From contig NC_061774.1 of assembly GCF_022458985.1 (NCBI RefSeq), forward strand, positions 20,740,697 to 20,804,696: a stretch of DNA of 64,000 bases, read 5' to 3'. Positions within the stretch are counted from its first letter, which is position 1; the number at the start of each line of letters is the position of its first letter. Of this stretch, positions 26,690-38,485 are shown piece by piece. Under the pieces are notes generated by a model. It searched no databases. It was not told where the DNA came from and worked only from the letters and a program-made list of their open reading frames with translations. The translations under genes and the position numbers were made by a program. The stretch comes from Mugil cephalus (taxonomy: Eukaryota > Chordata > Actinopteri > Mugiliformes > Mugilidae).

Positions 26690-27085
26690 CAAAGACAGAG
26701 TCAGTCTGTATCAGTTCCAGAGCTTGGCAGCTCCATTTCAACAGCATAATACACAAACACACAGTCACTAAGATCAGTTTTGGCACGCTGGGATTGAGAA
26801 ATTTCCCTCGCTCGTACATACACAAACAACTCTGAGTCAACCACATGACACCGGCAGTCCACCACCAGGAAGGGCCCTCTCAGACTGAAGAGAGGTTGAC
26901 TCAGGATTTCCACTATTTTGAAATGTATACATAAACCCTGATCTTGATTCCACAAATACATTCAGCTCCGCCTCGGCTTCCTTTCAGATTAATGTCATGA
27001 ACCAGACTCCTGTGATTCAAAATCTCTTATTGCTTATTGCACCAGTGATGTCATGCACTCTGGAAGGTGACTACGACACAGTGCA

Positions 27086-27432
27086 CACCCATCAGCCACA
27101 ACATTATGACCACTGACAGGAGAACTGAACAACACTGACCATCTTGTGACAATGTTTAATGTTCTGCTGGGAAACATTCGGACCTGGTATTTATGTGGAT
27201 GTTACTTATCAAGTACGATCAAGTATCTGTGGGATACACTGGATCTACAGAGGCCCCTCCCCTCAACCCATAGGACCCAAAGGCCCCCGCTAACAACATC
27301 CTGTTACCAGATACCACAGGACCCCCTCAGAAGACCCGTGTCCATTCTCTGATGAGTCAAAACTGTTATGGAGGAACAAGAGACACCTACACAATAATAG
27401 GAATTTGGTCATAATGTTATGCTTGATCGGTG
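27086..27432. mobile_element. MITE, family E, with CATAACATTATGACC ends
   Basis: Left end CACCCATCAGCCACAACATT at 27,086 is inverted against the right end, ATAATGTTATGCTTGATCGG, at 27,413-27,432: both read as a variant of CACCxATCAxxCATAACATT then ATGACC. Length 347 bp, no coding capacity. This type of end is frequent in fish mariner-like elements. A single end recurs at 55,011-55,036. Confidence 0.8.
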
Positions 27433-27981
27433 CATACGCTCTCGTTTTTTATTTTGTGAGAAAACAACTAGTAAGAGGCATTAAGAGCTTTTTTTGGAGT
27501 TTGCGGTACGAAGGCGCACTTGAGGATTAAGTGGCGTAGTGAAACAAAAAAGCTAAACATCAGACACTTAAAATATACTCAGTCGGGGTACTCTGACAAA
27601 AAAACTGGGTCAAACCAATTAGACAAGTTAAGCTGGCGCTCTGCTGCCAGAGCAGAAAGCAGCAATGCACAGGTTTGATTGAGCAATAGAGACCGCAGAC
27701 TGCACACACGGCACCATCACACTACAGCAACGACTTCCACATTTTGGGTGTAGAGCTCCAGGAAAATCACCCTCACAGGATGAGAAATCTGTGGTGCCCT
27801 CGATACGTATCGTAAGGACTCAGCATGGTGTTACTGAGGCTTTAACTTCAAAGTAACTGCAGGAAAGTACCTGCAGACTCTTTAACTATATAATTGGCCC
27901 AATACTGGAGACTCAAACTCAAGGAAAATATATGAAATCAGTGTTTATCAACCCTACCAGACATGGTTGCTTCCCAATTAT

Positions 27982-29052
27982 ATTTATTAGGTACACACAT
28001 CTTCAATTGTTTGTTAACAGATATGGCTGATTAGCCAATCACATGCAATTCAATGCATTTAGGCATGTAGAGGTGATCAAGACAACTTGCTGAAATTCAA
28101 ACCGAGCATCAGAATGGGGGAAGAAATGGGATTTAAGTGACTTTAAATGAGGTATGGTTGTTGTGGAGTACTTCAGAAACTGCTGGGATTTTCACACACA
28201 ACCATCTCTAGGGTTTACAGAGAACGGTCAGAAAAAGAGAAAATATCCAGTGAGCAGCAGTTGGGTGGACAGAAATGTCTTGTTGTTGATGTGAGAGGTT
28301 AGAGGAGAATGGACAGACTGGTTGGAGATGATAGAAAGGCAACAGAAACTCAAATAACCACTGGTTACAACCAAGGAATGCTGAACACACAACACAGGAA
28401 ACTGAGACTACAGTTCGCACAGGGCCACAAAAACTGGACAATACAAGATTGGAAAAACTTTGCCTGGTCTGAAGCGTCTCGATTTCAGCTGTGACATTCA
28501 GATGGAAAGGTCAGAATTTAGCATAAACAACATGAAAGCATGGATCCATCCTGCTGGTGTAATGGTGTGGGGGATATTTTCTTGGCACACTTTGGGCCCC
28601 TTAATACAAACTGAGCATGGTTTAAACACCACAGCCTACCTGAGTATTGTTGCTGACCATGTCCGTCCCTTTATGACCACAGTGGACCATCTTCTGACGG
28701 CTACTTCCAGCAGGATAATGCACCATGTCACAAACCTCATATCATCTCAAACTGGTTTCTTGAACATGACAGTGAGTTCACTGTACTCCAATGGCCTCCA
28801 CAGTCACCAGATTTCAATCCAACAGATAGAGACCCTTTGGGACGTGGTGGAACGGGAGATTGGAATCATAGATGTGGAGCCGACAAATTTGCAGCAACTG
28901 CGTGATGCTGTCATGTCAATATGGACCAAAATCTCTGAGGAATGTTTCCAACACCTTGTTGAAAGTGAAGAATTAAGGCAGTTCTGAAGGCAAAAGGGGG
29001 TCCAAAATTTTAACAAGCAACGTGTACCTAATAAAGTGGCAGGTGAGTGTAT
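27982..29052 (+). pseudogene. Tc1/mariner element with degenerate transposase
   Basis: The left end carries a partial terminal repeat (TTTATTAGGTACACAC at about 27,984) and the right end the matching inverted repeat (GTGTACCTAATAAAGTGG, then CAGGTGAGTGTA) at 29,021-29,052. Between them the DNA follows a teleost Tc1-like transposase. The longest open piece, 28,460-28,987, includes GVMVWGIFSWHTLGPL, TAYLSIVADHVRPF and LWDVVEREI. A block is missing between about 28,380 and 28,400, where the distal part of the DNA-binding region should be, and there are frame breaks, for example before PDFNP, which is now read out of frame. The element is dead. Orientation is plus, inside the candidate long intron of the CRACD-like gene. 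Confidence 0.88.
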
Positions 29053-30614
29053 AATTATCTGTCGACAGCTGGTCCTGGATCAATAGAGGAGACGGGAGAC
29101 GGGCTGTGCTCTATGAATTTGTTTCATTCTGGACCTTTAGCTGTGATTATGACTTGATCGGTGCATTTAAATGAGCCAAAAACAAAATCTCAAAGCGCCT
29201 TTATTTGATTTTTTGACCCCTATTGCAGTTGGCTATAGACACATGCAGCAGCAGATACGTCAGCTTTCCTCCACCGCCCTTCATGACACTTCATGTGTTT
29301 AATATCCACTCTTCATTTAGTCCTGTTTTTCTCTCCATTAACTCTTGGAAGGAAATATCTGGGTTCTCTAAGTTTCTGAGTTTCCTGCTGTGGCTGAAAA
29401 CAATGAGATCGGTGAGAGTGAACCAAAACATTAAAGCCGCGAGCCATAAAACCAAGACAATAACTCGAGCTTTGCTATAAAACTGAAGGGAAAGCGCAGC
29501 GCTTGAGTAATAATTATATGTTGGTTTGTCGCTACAAAAAACAACTTTCACATAACCCGCAATCATTTGATCCACTGTTCTTGTGACATTATTGATTGTT
29601 GCAGCTTTAATTGTGCACTGAAAACAAGCAACGGCCACAGCACATCCAATCCAGACGCGCTCTCGCTTTTCTCTTTAAGCGCTAAAATGAACTCGACTCC
29701 GACTCTGAAGTGTTTTGAGAAGGAATCTAAACACACCCCTGCTGAGGGAGATTTATGACCTCTATGTCAGCGCATGAACCACCTGGACCTCGCTCTTTTT
29801 CCCGAAAACGTGGCCAGTCTCAATGGTTTCCTGGTCAACACAGATCCGAGAGCGTGGCTCAACCGTCTGTGACATATTTAAGTGCGCATGAGTGTGGGGG
29901 TCTGCGAGTGTATACGCGTGTATCAATCACACAGCTTTGTGTTTATAGAACCAAGAGGAATGTCGGTCAGTTTCCCTTCGAAAAAAAAAAAAAGTGGATG
30001 TTGGTATTTCCTGAAACTACCCTGAGAGAAAGAGAAACTAAAGTATATGGCTTTATCAATAAAATGACATTAGAACTAATAGCTCTAATAGAATAGAACT
30101 AATAGCAAAAATGACTATTGACCCCCTGAGAGCCTGCGTCCTCATATGGGGACATTTAAGGCAAGTTTTATTTATTATTACACGGGACAAGATGTTACAA
30201 TCTCTTGTGCCAAGATCAGAGGCAAAACACATTTAGAAGACCAGTCCAACAGAAAAACCGACCAGCAGGCTAGCAGTCAGCTAACAGCTAGCAACCAACA
30301 AGAAGACACCAGCTAACTAGCCTAGCTAACAGCAGTAGGCCCACGTAATCCCGTCCTCTAAATTATGTTTTAAAATACAATAGAAAATGAAAATCTGCTT
30401 TTTTTTGAGTTTTTATAATTTTTTGAAGGAAAAAGTATGTTAAACTACGATACGTTTGGCATTTTTGGTTAATTGAGTTGATTATCAAATATTTGCTGCT
30501 TCCAGCATCTTGATTGTGAAGATTTGGTTTTCTTGAACCTTGTTAACGACACTGGAAGTTAAATATCTTTGTTTTCTGGACTGTTGCTAAAGACTTGTTG
30601 TTATTTAACTGAAG

Positions 30615-31618
30615 ACAGTAACCTTACGTAACGGATAAGGCCACGCCCCCTTATGGGTGAAAACAAAGGAGAAGTTGCTGTGTTGTGTATCGTTCTTTGA
30701 ATAGTTTAAAAGACAAAACTCAAGAGACAGGGGCAAAAACTAAATAAATGTATGACTTCGGGCCATAAAACGGGTGGACAAAGGGTGGAAAGCTGTGGTA
30801 TGTTGAAAGTTTGATATGTAGGCTATATGTGTGCGACAAACACTTAATCACTTTAAATTATAATGCTAATGTCAGTTGTCACAGTTGTTAGTTACAATAT
30901 TGAAAAATCAAATATCATAATAAACAGTCAGAGTAGTTGATGAATGTTGATGCTGAACTGAAATGACAGCAGGTAACGACAGAGCGCAGGCATTTTTTTA
31001 TTACAAGATTTAACATTAGCTAAGCTTCATGCTGTATTTATGTCATAATTAATTGATTCCTGTTCTTCTTCTCTCTCTATTTTCTCTGTTTCTACCCGGC
31101 TGGCCTTTGGCAGATGGGTCCCTCCATATGAGCCGGGTTCTGCTCAAGGTTTCTTCCTGTTAAAAGGGAGTTTTTCTTTGCCACTGTCGCCCTCAGGCTG
31201 ATCTGGAGGTTGCAGGCTGGTTTTTGTGAAGCATCTTGAGACGATTTGTATTGTTATTGGCGCTATATAAATAAAACTGAATTGAATTGAATTGAATTTA
31301 ACATCATGGAATGATGGAGAATTGATGACAGATGTCATATATTACCCGGGAATAATGAGGTCAGAGTAAATGCCCGGGTATGACACCTCCGGCCACTGAA
31401 TGGGCTGGTTCACCTATTTCTCGGTCGGTAAGCGACGGCCCCTGTTTTTTCTACTCTACACTCAGCAACAACATTATTTATGTGTCTGCCTGACTAACGT
31501 TAGCCATTTCACCCGCTTTCTGGCCGACAAATGCTAGCAACACAAAATAAACACTGACTACGGGAGGGTTTTGTATTTGTTTTCACCCAGATGGGGGCGT
31601 GGCCTAATTTGCTACTGT
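30615..31618. mobile_element. DNA transposon, family F, with nested L2-type insertion
   Basis: Left end ACAGTAACCTTACG, then GGCCACGCCCCCTTATGGGT and GAAAACAAA; the right end, reverse complemented, reads ACAGTAGCAAATTA, then GGCCACGCCCCCATCTGGGT and GAAAACAAA. Length 1,004 bp. No transposase frame is seen. A retroposon tail at about 31,060-31,298 lies inside, so the DNA element is probably older. An inverted repeat around CCCGGG lies at 31,334-31,386. Confidence 0.75.
31060..31298 (+). mobile_element. L2/CR1-type retroposon 3' tail
   Basis: Contains CCTGTTAAAAGGGAGTTTTT, AGCATCTTGAGACGATTTGT and GGCGCTATATAAATAAAACT, ending in tandem GAATT units. This is one of the most frequent 3' tails in teleost genomes, shared by L2-like LINEs and SINEs that use them. 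Only the tail is present; the GAATT repeats at the 3' end fit tail-primed insertion. Confidence 0.75.
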
Positions 31619-33152
31619 CATCTATAAGCTGAGCCACGTTAAACTTCTTTTAATTGACATTTTAATTTGTTTCGCCAGAGCCTCTCAGTGAGCCTCTCTG
31701 AGCTAAGACCCTGACAGATGATAAATGGGCCCCCAGACGAATGTTAACAAACATGCTATGATGGGATACTGGTGAAGATTATTTCTCCAAAGTGTTTAAG
31801 TTTAGTGGATTTCTTTCTAACCGATGCCAGAACACCCTGCAGGCCTGTGGTCAACCAGAGGACTTTTCTTTTCTTTTCTATTCTTTCTACCCCATTTCCT
31901 CATCTCCATCACCCTGATTTGAGTTCCCCTCACTCATCCCCGCAGCGCAACGTCTCCTCCTCCTCGGTTTTGTGGCTTCTCCGTGTCTCCGTATCCGTTA
32001 CAACACACACAGGCCGATCCAGATCTCCCCCCTGAACGGAGGAAGAGGAGGGGAGTCGCTCTGCAGAGCTCCGAATTCCACCTCACATCTGGAAACCATC
32101 TTCTTCCTCTCTCTCGTTGCCAATGTCTCTACCCCCCACCCCACACCCCACGCCCCCCCACTCCCACCCCTTCCTCCGCCGCTCTTTGCTGTAATGTAAA
32201 TAGCTCTGTAATCATACTCCCTCTCCGAGCCCGCCGCACTGGGTGGCGTGTGCGAGAGAAACCCTACACAGTGCGCACTCCTCCAACAAGCCCAGATCTC
32301 CTCTCCTCTCCTCTCTCCCTCCATCTCCAGATCCCAGCTGAGGTTTATTGGGTAATAAAAAGTGTTTTCTTCTACTCTTTCCCCGCTCACTCACACACCT
32401 ACTGCATGTGCGTTTGCTAAAGCAACGCGAGGCGCACAAGCAGCTGATTCAAAGCGTTGAGCTGGATGATAACGACCTCATAACCCGAAACTTCAGCGCT
32501 TAGCGTGTCGGCACACGAGCAATACACCTAGTTGCTCCATTATTCTGGCATCACATTGTCATATTTGAAATCCTTCTGTTGATTTCTTTCTGAATTCATT
32601 TTCTAGTGTTTGTAGGGACTCGGAGACTGGGAAATAACGACCGGGGTGGTAGACACAAACAAATTGTTTCCGTTCTTTGAGGAAAATTCAATCAAAGGCC
32701 GCTCGTCGTTAGCTGTATTCATTCAGCTCCTGTCTGCTCAGCCACAATACTCTCTAACAGTCTCCTTTTCTAACGGGCGAGACGAACGAACGCACAGAGC
32801 AGCCTCAACTTTGCTGATGGGGAAATCACATCCACTTAATCAATTAACGCAGATTTAACTCCGTCATCTCTGCTGTTAAAAAGGGTACAGTCTCATTACA
32901 CTCCTGACCTGTCAACATTTGCTCCGGAGCCAGAGAGGAGTCCAGACGAATTCGAGCACGCACCACCTGCTGCAGTGAAAATCTCAACCTCCTCGGGCAG
33001 CACCCACAGTTCACGGTTTACTTTAACACCCGATTATCACTTCCATAAATCATCAGGCCAGAGGCGACGCAAACAGAACGCTGCTGAAGGCTTGGCAATT
33101 TTCCTCGCGTCTGATCACTTTGATCAACACCTATTCGTCACAAACTACAATA

Positions 33153-33637
33153 CACACTACAGGCCAAAAGTGTGGAAGCATGTACATGAAAGATCAGTGC
33201 AGTATATACTTTGCATCAAAATAAACATGATTATTATATAAAGAGTAACTTATCAGAAGACTTTTTTACTATAATTATCAGGTATTTGAGTTTTTCTTTC
33301 TTCGTAGTAACTGACTCTGGCTTTAACAACAGCTTGGCAGAGTTAAAGTCAATAATTCAAAATGTGATTTGTTTTTTTTACTTTTGCACTGAAGTTGCGA
33401 CTCTTGCAAATCTTCTCAACCCTAAATCTAAGCCCTTCTTTTCTTTTTCTGACATTTATTCAGCAATCATGTGGTGACTTTAATGTACACCTAAAGGTAA
33501 ACTGAGGAAAATGGTGCATTTCAGTAAAAGCAAAGTCTGATCATGCAGTGAATACATCCCAAAATACAAAGAACTGTTTTTTTAAGAAGGGCACTGTGAA
33601 CAGGAACTTGAAGTTGCTTCCAAACTTTTGGCTTATC
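33153..33637. mobile_element. Tc1-like MITE (ends with GGCCAAAAGTxTGGAAGCA)
   Basis: Left CACACTACAGGCCAAAAGTG and TGGAAGCA faces right TTGCTTCCAAACTTTTGGC in inverted orientation. Similar ends (CACTAC followed by CAAAAGTTTGGA) are typical of fish Tc1-like elements. About 485 bp, AT-rich, no transposase. Confidence 0.65.
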
Positions 33638-34274
33638 CAACACTTCCAGTTCAGGAAGCTGTTTGCACTCTTTTAGGCCTATACAGGAGTGTGTGTCCCT
33701 GTTGGTTAAGAGATTCTCAGCAGCATCATGAAGATTTTTTATTAAAGAAAGGATATAATTAGTACCGCGGGTTCCTACATTTCCCACAATTCAACCAACG
33801 CTCAACAATCTTACTTGACCAATGGTCTCCACATCCACTGAAGACGTTACATTTAAACTCATTTTACTGCGTGATAGAGTTATAATATATTGATGTTTCA
33901 GTTTAAAACCAATGGAAAGGTCCCTTGATAGTACAGGAAGTAGTGTAAGGTTACAGTTATTTTACCGTCTTCGTTCACGGCCTTTTTTCCTCCTGTGAAG
34001 CGACTCTCAATCATTATCTTAATCTTTTCATTCTAGTAAATGAAAAGCATTCTGGTTTGGCACAGAACACTTTTTCCAGACTCTTACGATGACACATTGC
34101 GAGGTGTGGTAGTGGCATGAGAGACATATGAAGGCTTCCTGTCTCCGCCTTATCGGGAGTAGATTTCACAAACACAGCCATGCCCTTTACAAAAGGGATT
34201 TCTCAAAATGTCTTGCTTTTAAAATTAGGCGTTTATCTTTGGACGCCAGTAATCACGACCCTGTATGAAGGCAT

Positions 34275-34700
34275 CATTTTTTTTTTTTTTTCAATTTATA
34301 AAATTCAGTATATAAGAAGCATGAACTTACAACATACAACAAACAAAACCACAAGAAACCCCACCCACCCCAGGACCCTCCACTGAAAAAAAAAAATAAA
34401 ACAAAAAAAATTTTAAAAAAAGGGACAAAAAGTGCAGACGCCATTAGCTGAACATCTGGACAGATGTAATAATGAGAATACAGCTACAGTGTTTGCACAT
34501 CATGCATCAAACCCAGAAATAACACCAGCATACAACAATCTACACCAATATAAGAAATAAAGAACGCTTGACATTAAGACACAGTAGCGGCAACAACCTT
34601 AAATTCCTGTGGACCTCTATTATATCTGAGTTTTTCCAGAAGATTTAAGGAAAGAACATCTTTTAACCAGCTTGAAAATGAAGGGGGCCTGTCAGATTTC
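34275..34700 (-). pseudogene. L1-type LINE, 3' end of ORF2 plus 3' UTR and tail
   Basis: On the minus strand a frame ending at TAA (34,576-34,574) reads KIWKSDRPPSFSSWLKDVL and then LNLLEKLRY, the pattern of the ORF2 C-terminus in L1-clade elements of fish (a Trp-Leu-x-Asp-Val segment and an EKLRY motif). Downstream come about 280 bp of untranslated sequence and an A tract at about 34,291-34,277 (T on the plus strand). The element is heavily 5' truncated, as is usual for LINEs. Confidence 0.65.
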
Positions 34701-36366
34701 CAAATTTTTTATTTATTTATTTATTTTTTAGTTAAGAGATACGCTGATGACACCCGGGCTCATCTACTGATTTTGTCAAATTCTAAAAAAAAAAAAAAAG
34801 CCTCCATGGACTCTGGTGCTGCAGCTACAGAGGCAGGGCACAGATCAGATACAGGAAATGACTCAAGCGCGCCGTTTCATTTCTGAACTTGCCTCTGCCC
34901 CACAAGTGTGCGGGGCGGCAGCTGACACAACGCAAACACCGCAGGTCACCGCTCGCCTCCCACTTTTGTGCAATCAATAACGGCCCAGCGAGCACCCGGA
35001 GCATTAGCTGCCATCCAGTGACACGCTGCAACATGTCAGATCCACCAATTATGTGTCAGTTAATTATCATGGCGGCATTTCCTTACAGGGAACCGTGTGT
35101 CAAACCTCAGAAGGTGTGTTCAATGACCCACTGACTCATGACCTGATCAGCCCCTTAATCTGCAAAGGGCTGTGGCAGTTGAAAGGCCGCACACACACAA
35201 ACACAAACACACACACTCACAGGGATACATTTATCAAGCCCCTCAGTCAGATTACCAGCACTGGTGCCTTTAAGCTCACATATCCTCGTCCAGTGTGGTA
35301 ATTCTAACTTGATTTCTTGCCCGCGGCTAGTAGTAACATCACCATTTGTCTGTGGGGTTTGGGAGGCTTTGAGGTGGATTTGGGGTCTGCTTGTAATTTG
35401 CAGCACAACAAGGGTTATTTTAAATGTCGTCATGAGGATCACGTCAGCTGATCCCGGATCAATAGTGGAGGCTTTCAGCCGTGTGACGCCCGGCAGACGA
35501 CACAAACTCTATTCTGAATGGGTCAGTCAGTGTCTGTGTTCAGGATTACAGCGGTTTCCACGCAGAGAAAAGAGACCTGTTTTAATCTGGACCGTCCTTG
35601 ACCCGCCTCCACCAAACACTGAGCTCACACACACACACAAACACAAAAACAGAAAGTGTGTGAGTGTGAGCTCATAGATTTGACGCCACCACAGAGCCTC
35701 AGCAATAACTGACAAGTCAGGAATAACAAACAAATAATAAAAAAAAGGAGGATAGTGTTTATGAAGATGATTACAACCAGGGTCTTGTTGACGGATAAGT
35801 CACTTCAATTTACTACTTTTGGAAAAGATTTCCATGTAAAATGTGTCATAACTTCCATATAATATGACACAAATTAAGTCCACAATGAGTAGAAAAGTGC
35901 CATGAATGTGTGATGGAAAAAGAAATGTTTGTCTAGGTTGATTACGTCGCTGGCAAAGTTTTACCTAATCGCACACAGCCTGCTTTCAGTTCAGCCAACG
36001 TTAAAACACTAATGAAAGACAGGACTCTGTGTGAAGTTAATGAACATAAAGCACACATGTCCCAAATAAAATCATTAAAACACACTGCAGGACTTCAAGA
36101 ACTCCAGGGGATAATTGTTAAGCCCACCTACATGGCTCCACGGTGCCGCCAGTAAATCATGAACCGAGCAGAAAACACACGCAGCTTCGGCTCGGGACAC
36201 AAACAAAAGCAGAAGCTGCTGCGCTCCATCAGCCACATGTATCGATCACCAATCAAACATCAACACAAACTCCTCTGCGGCCACAACAGAGCTAAAGTTG
36301 CCTCCCCGGCACCGATGGGGAGCAGCTGGGCTGGAAAAGGATCGTGGACGAGGAGAGGACACTCAC

Positions 36367-36431
36367 CGAGTCTGCTCGATCTCAAACGGCCTCAGAGTGA
36401 AGTCATCCCTGAGGGACTGGAACCAAGACAT
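36367..36431 (-). CDS. Candidate distal first coding exon (MSWFQSLRDDFTLRPFEIEQ) in a CpG-rich region
   Basis: Minus-strand ATG at 36,431 opens 21 codons plus 2 nt reading MSWFQSLRDDFTLRPFEIEQ and onward to a consensus donor GTGAGT (36,366-36,361). It ends in phase 2, the same phase as the candidate exon at 23.4 kb, so it too would splice in frame to the exon at 7.2 kb. The surroundings (36,150-36,540) are noticeably GC- and CpG-rich against an AT-rich background, as expected for a promoter and first exon. The start context is weak (CTG before, T after). The peptide is not one I recognise. It lies between the CRACD-like exons and dcps, all on the same strand, so it is probably the distal promoter of the CRACD-like gene; it could instead be a first exon of an unrelated minus-strand gene. 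Confidence 0.5.
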
Positions 36432-36814
36432 CAGCGCTGTTAGTGGACTGATGATAGGATTATTTGTCTCAGTCCTGCGCTCGCGTCCTCTGCTCCGCGC
36501 TGCTGCGTTCAGGGGGCGTCAGGGAAAATACTCCACCCTGATGTCAGTACCAAGAAGTAGGGGTGAAAAAAAGAAAACATTTATGAAACGAGCCCAGTTT
36601 CTGTTCCTGAAGTTGACTCAGTACAAATGTTGATACCTTGTTGCTCTACGTGATAGGCTATTTCTGTTTAATTTGTTTAATACAGCTCTATGTAGCAGGT
36701 TCAGATGGAAGAGCTATTTCTAAGCACGATTTATGCGATTTGTATAATTATATTGTTATATGATTTATTCAGATTTATGTGCTTTATATTTGATTCCCTG
36801 TGGATTACAACATC

Positions 36815-36815
<1 letters not shown>

Positions 36816-36871
<56 letters not shown>
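36816..36871. repeat. (TTA)n trinucleotide microsatellite
   Basis: About 18 TTA units between dcps and the distal candidate first exon. It produces artificial poly-Leu and poly-Asn reading frames on the two strands. Confidence 0.97.
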
Positions 36872-36872
<1 letters not shown>

Positions 36873-37025
36873 TAAATTAACATTGATGTATTTGCTAAAT
36901 CTTCCACTTACACAGAACAAACAAACAAAAAATAGTACAATAGGCATTAAAAAATAATATAAAAGGTAACAAAGATTAGGGATACAAATTTCTTCATTAA
37001 AAATATTACATTACAACATTACAAA

Positions 37026-37057
<32 letters not shown>

Positions 37058-37101
37058 TATATTATATATATATATATATTATATTATATTATATTATATT
37101 G
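37026..37101. repeat. (CA)n followed by (TA)n/ATATT microsatellite
   Basis: About 12 CA units run into TA and ATATT repeats. It lies between dcps and the candidate distal first exon. Confidence 0.95.
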
Positions 37102-38255
37102 TCAGCTTTTTGTTGTAGTTTAAACCAAGTTTTGTTCACATACTCTGGCCATTTAAAAGTAAAATTTTCACTTTTAATGTTCTTGCAAGGCTTCTTGAAT
37201 TGGCCCTGAATATAATTGTCAGCGAGGAACAGATTAGCACGTTTTCTATTTCAAAGTTATGTAGTTTTCGTTTTTACGAGGGACACTCGAACGCACCATA
37301 AGCACAAAGCCGAGCACCGCCCAACAGATGAGATAAGAGAAGATGTTTGCTGCAAGAAACGACCTTATTCACAAACACTTGTATCCAGTCTGAGTTAAAG
37401 AGAAACATTTAAGCATTCAGACTATGACCACAATGTATTTGTTTCTTGGACTTGACTGTGTGTGTCAGCTTCCCTAGAGGAGGACGAGGAGTGTGTTTGT
37501 GCACCCCTGACTTTTTTGTGTGGGTACCAATCCAAGTAAGTTTAGCAACAAAACTAAATGTAATTTGGTGGAAACTGATAGTCTAGTGTTTATATAAGTC
37601 TGCAAAATAAAACATATAATACCGAACGTGACCTCTTTAATGAAGGGACAAACACAGATTTAAGATTTCAGATTTAATTTGCAGGTTGAGCAAGTTTTAC
37701 GCTAAAAAAAAGGATCAACACTGACACCTGGTGTTGGAGCTGAGTTACTGAAACCTCATTCACTTTGCCATGACAAAAATCCACTACTTTTAAACTTAGT
37801 TAGTGTACATAGATTGTTTGCTCATTTCAGATCACGTTTTATTGCTTAAAATTTCTTTTAAAATTACTAGAGTTAAATAACAATAAAAACATATAAATGG
37901 ACTGACAGTTTTATTTATTTCCTTAAAATTTACCACTAAATTTACTACTCTACTAAAAACTTAAATGCTTAAAAGAAAACTATACTTTACCCAATTGGTC
38001 AGCATTTTTTGACCTTACACTTCCAATTTGTGATCATGACAGTAAAGTATAACATTATTTAGCTTCTTCTTTTTAAAAGAAATGACATAAAACCTCCTAA
38101 ATGTCAAAATGTCATCTTCGGCCGTTAAAAGATTTTACTGAAACAAGCCGATGAGTCAGTTGTTTTCACAAGATTTATAAATTAAACCCATTTCTGTCTT
38201 TGTGAGATTTGAAACTGTAGCAAATTAAACGAACGCGTTGAGTAGAAATAACGAC

Positions 38256-38261
38256 TTTAAT
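38256..38261 (-). terminator. Candidate polyadenylation signal (ATTAAA) of dcps
   Basis: An ATTAAA hexamer on the minus strand lies about 225 bp past the dcps stop codon. It would give a short 3' untranslated region ending some 2 kb short of the candidate first exon of the downstream gene. It is the first such hexamer I noticed; the AT-rich surroundings make chance occurrence easy. Confidence 0.35.
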
Positions 38262-38485
38262 TCAGTTGGATTAGAAAACAAACGGAAACTGTTCACCACT
38301 GTTTTATCACGTCTTCTCCTCGTGAAGAACATGATTAGAAAACCACATCAAAAAGTTGAATATACATTATTTGTAAAAATTTGCAGCCGTGGCACCGTAC
38401 AAATAGTGCAGATAAAAACACTGACTCTATAAAAACACAGTTTGGATGGAATCCTTTGAACAGGTCGATATCAGCGTTCAGTCCG

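Larger units (their letters stand above)
23389..36366. other. Interval between the two candidate first exons
   Basis: If the 36.4-kb exon belongs to the CRACD-like gene, this is its first intron. It holds the Tc1 element, families E and F, the Tc1-like MITE, the LINE tail and the GT repeat at 26.6 kb. The C-rich stretch 31,900-32,350 opens overlapping frames on both strands without domain or splice support. Nothing else recognisable. Confidence 0.6.

Noticed and set aside
29755..30096. 113-codon plus-strand frame
   Set aside because: No recognisable similarity, no splice context; no support beyond being open.
31983..32420. Overlapping long frames on both strands
   Set aside because: Caused by a C-rich tract with few stop codons; no homology or splice support.
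36760..36957. Poly-Leu and poly-Asn frames
   Set aside because: Translation of the (TTA)n microsatellite on the two strands.
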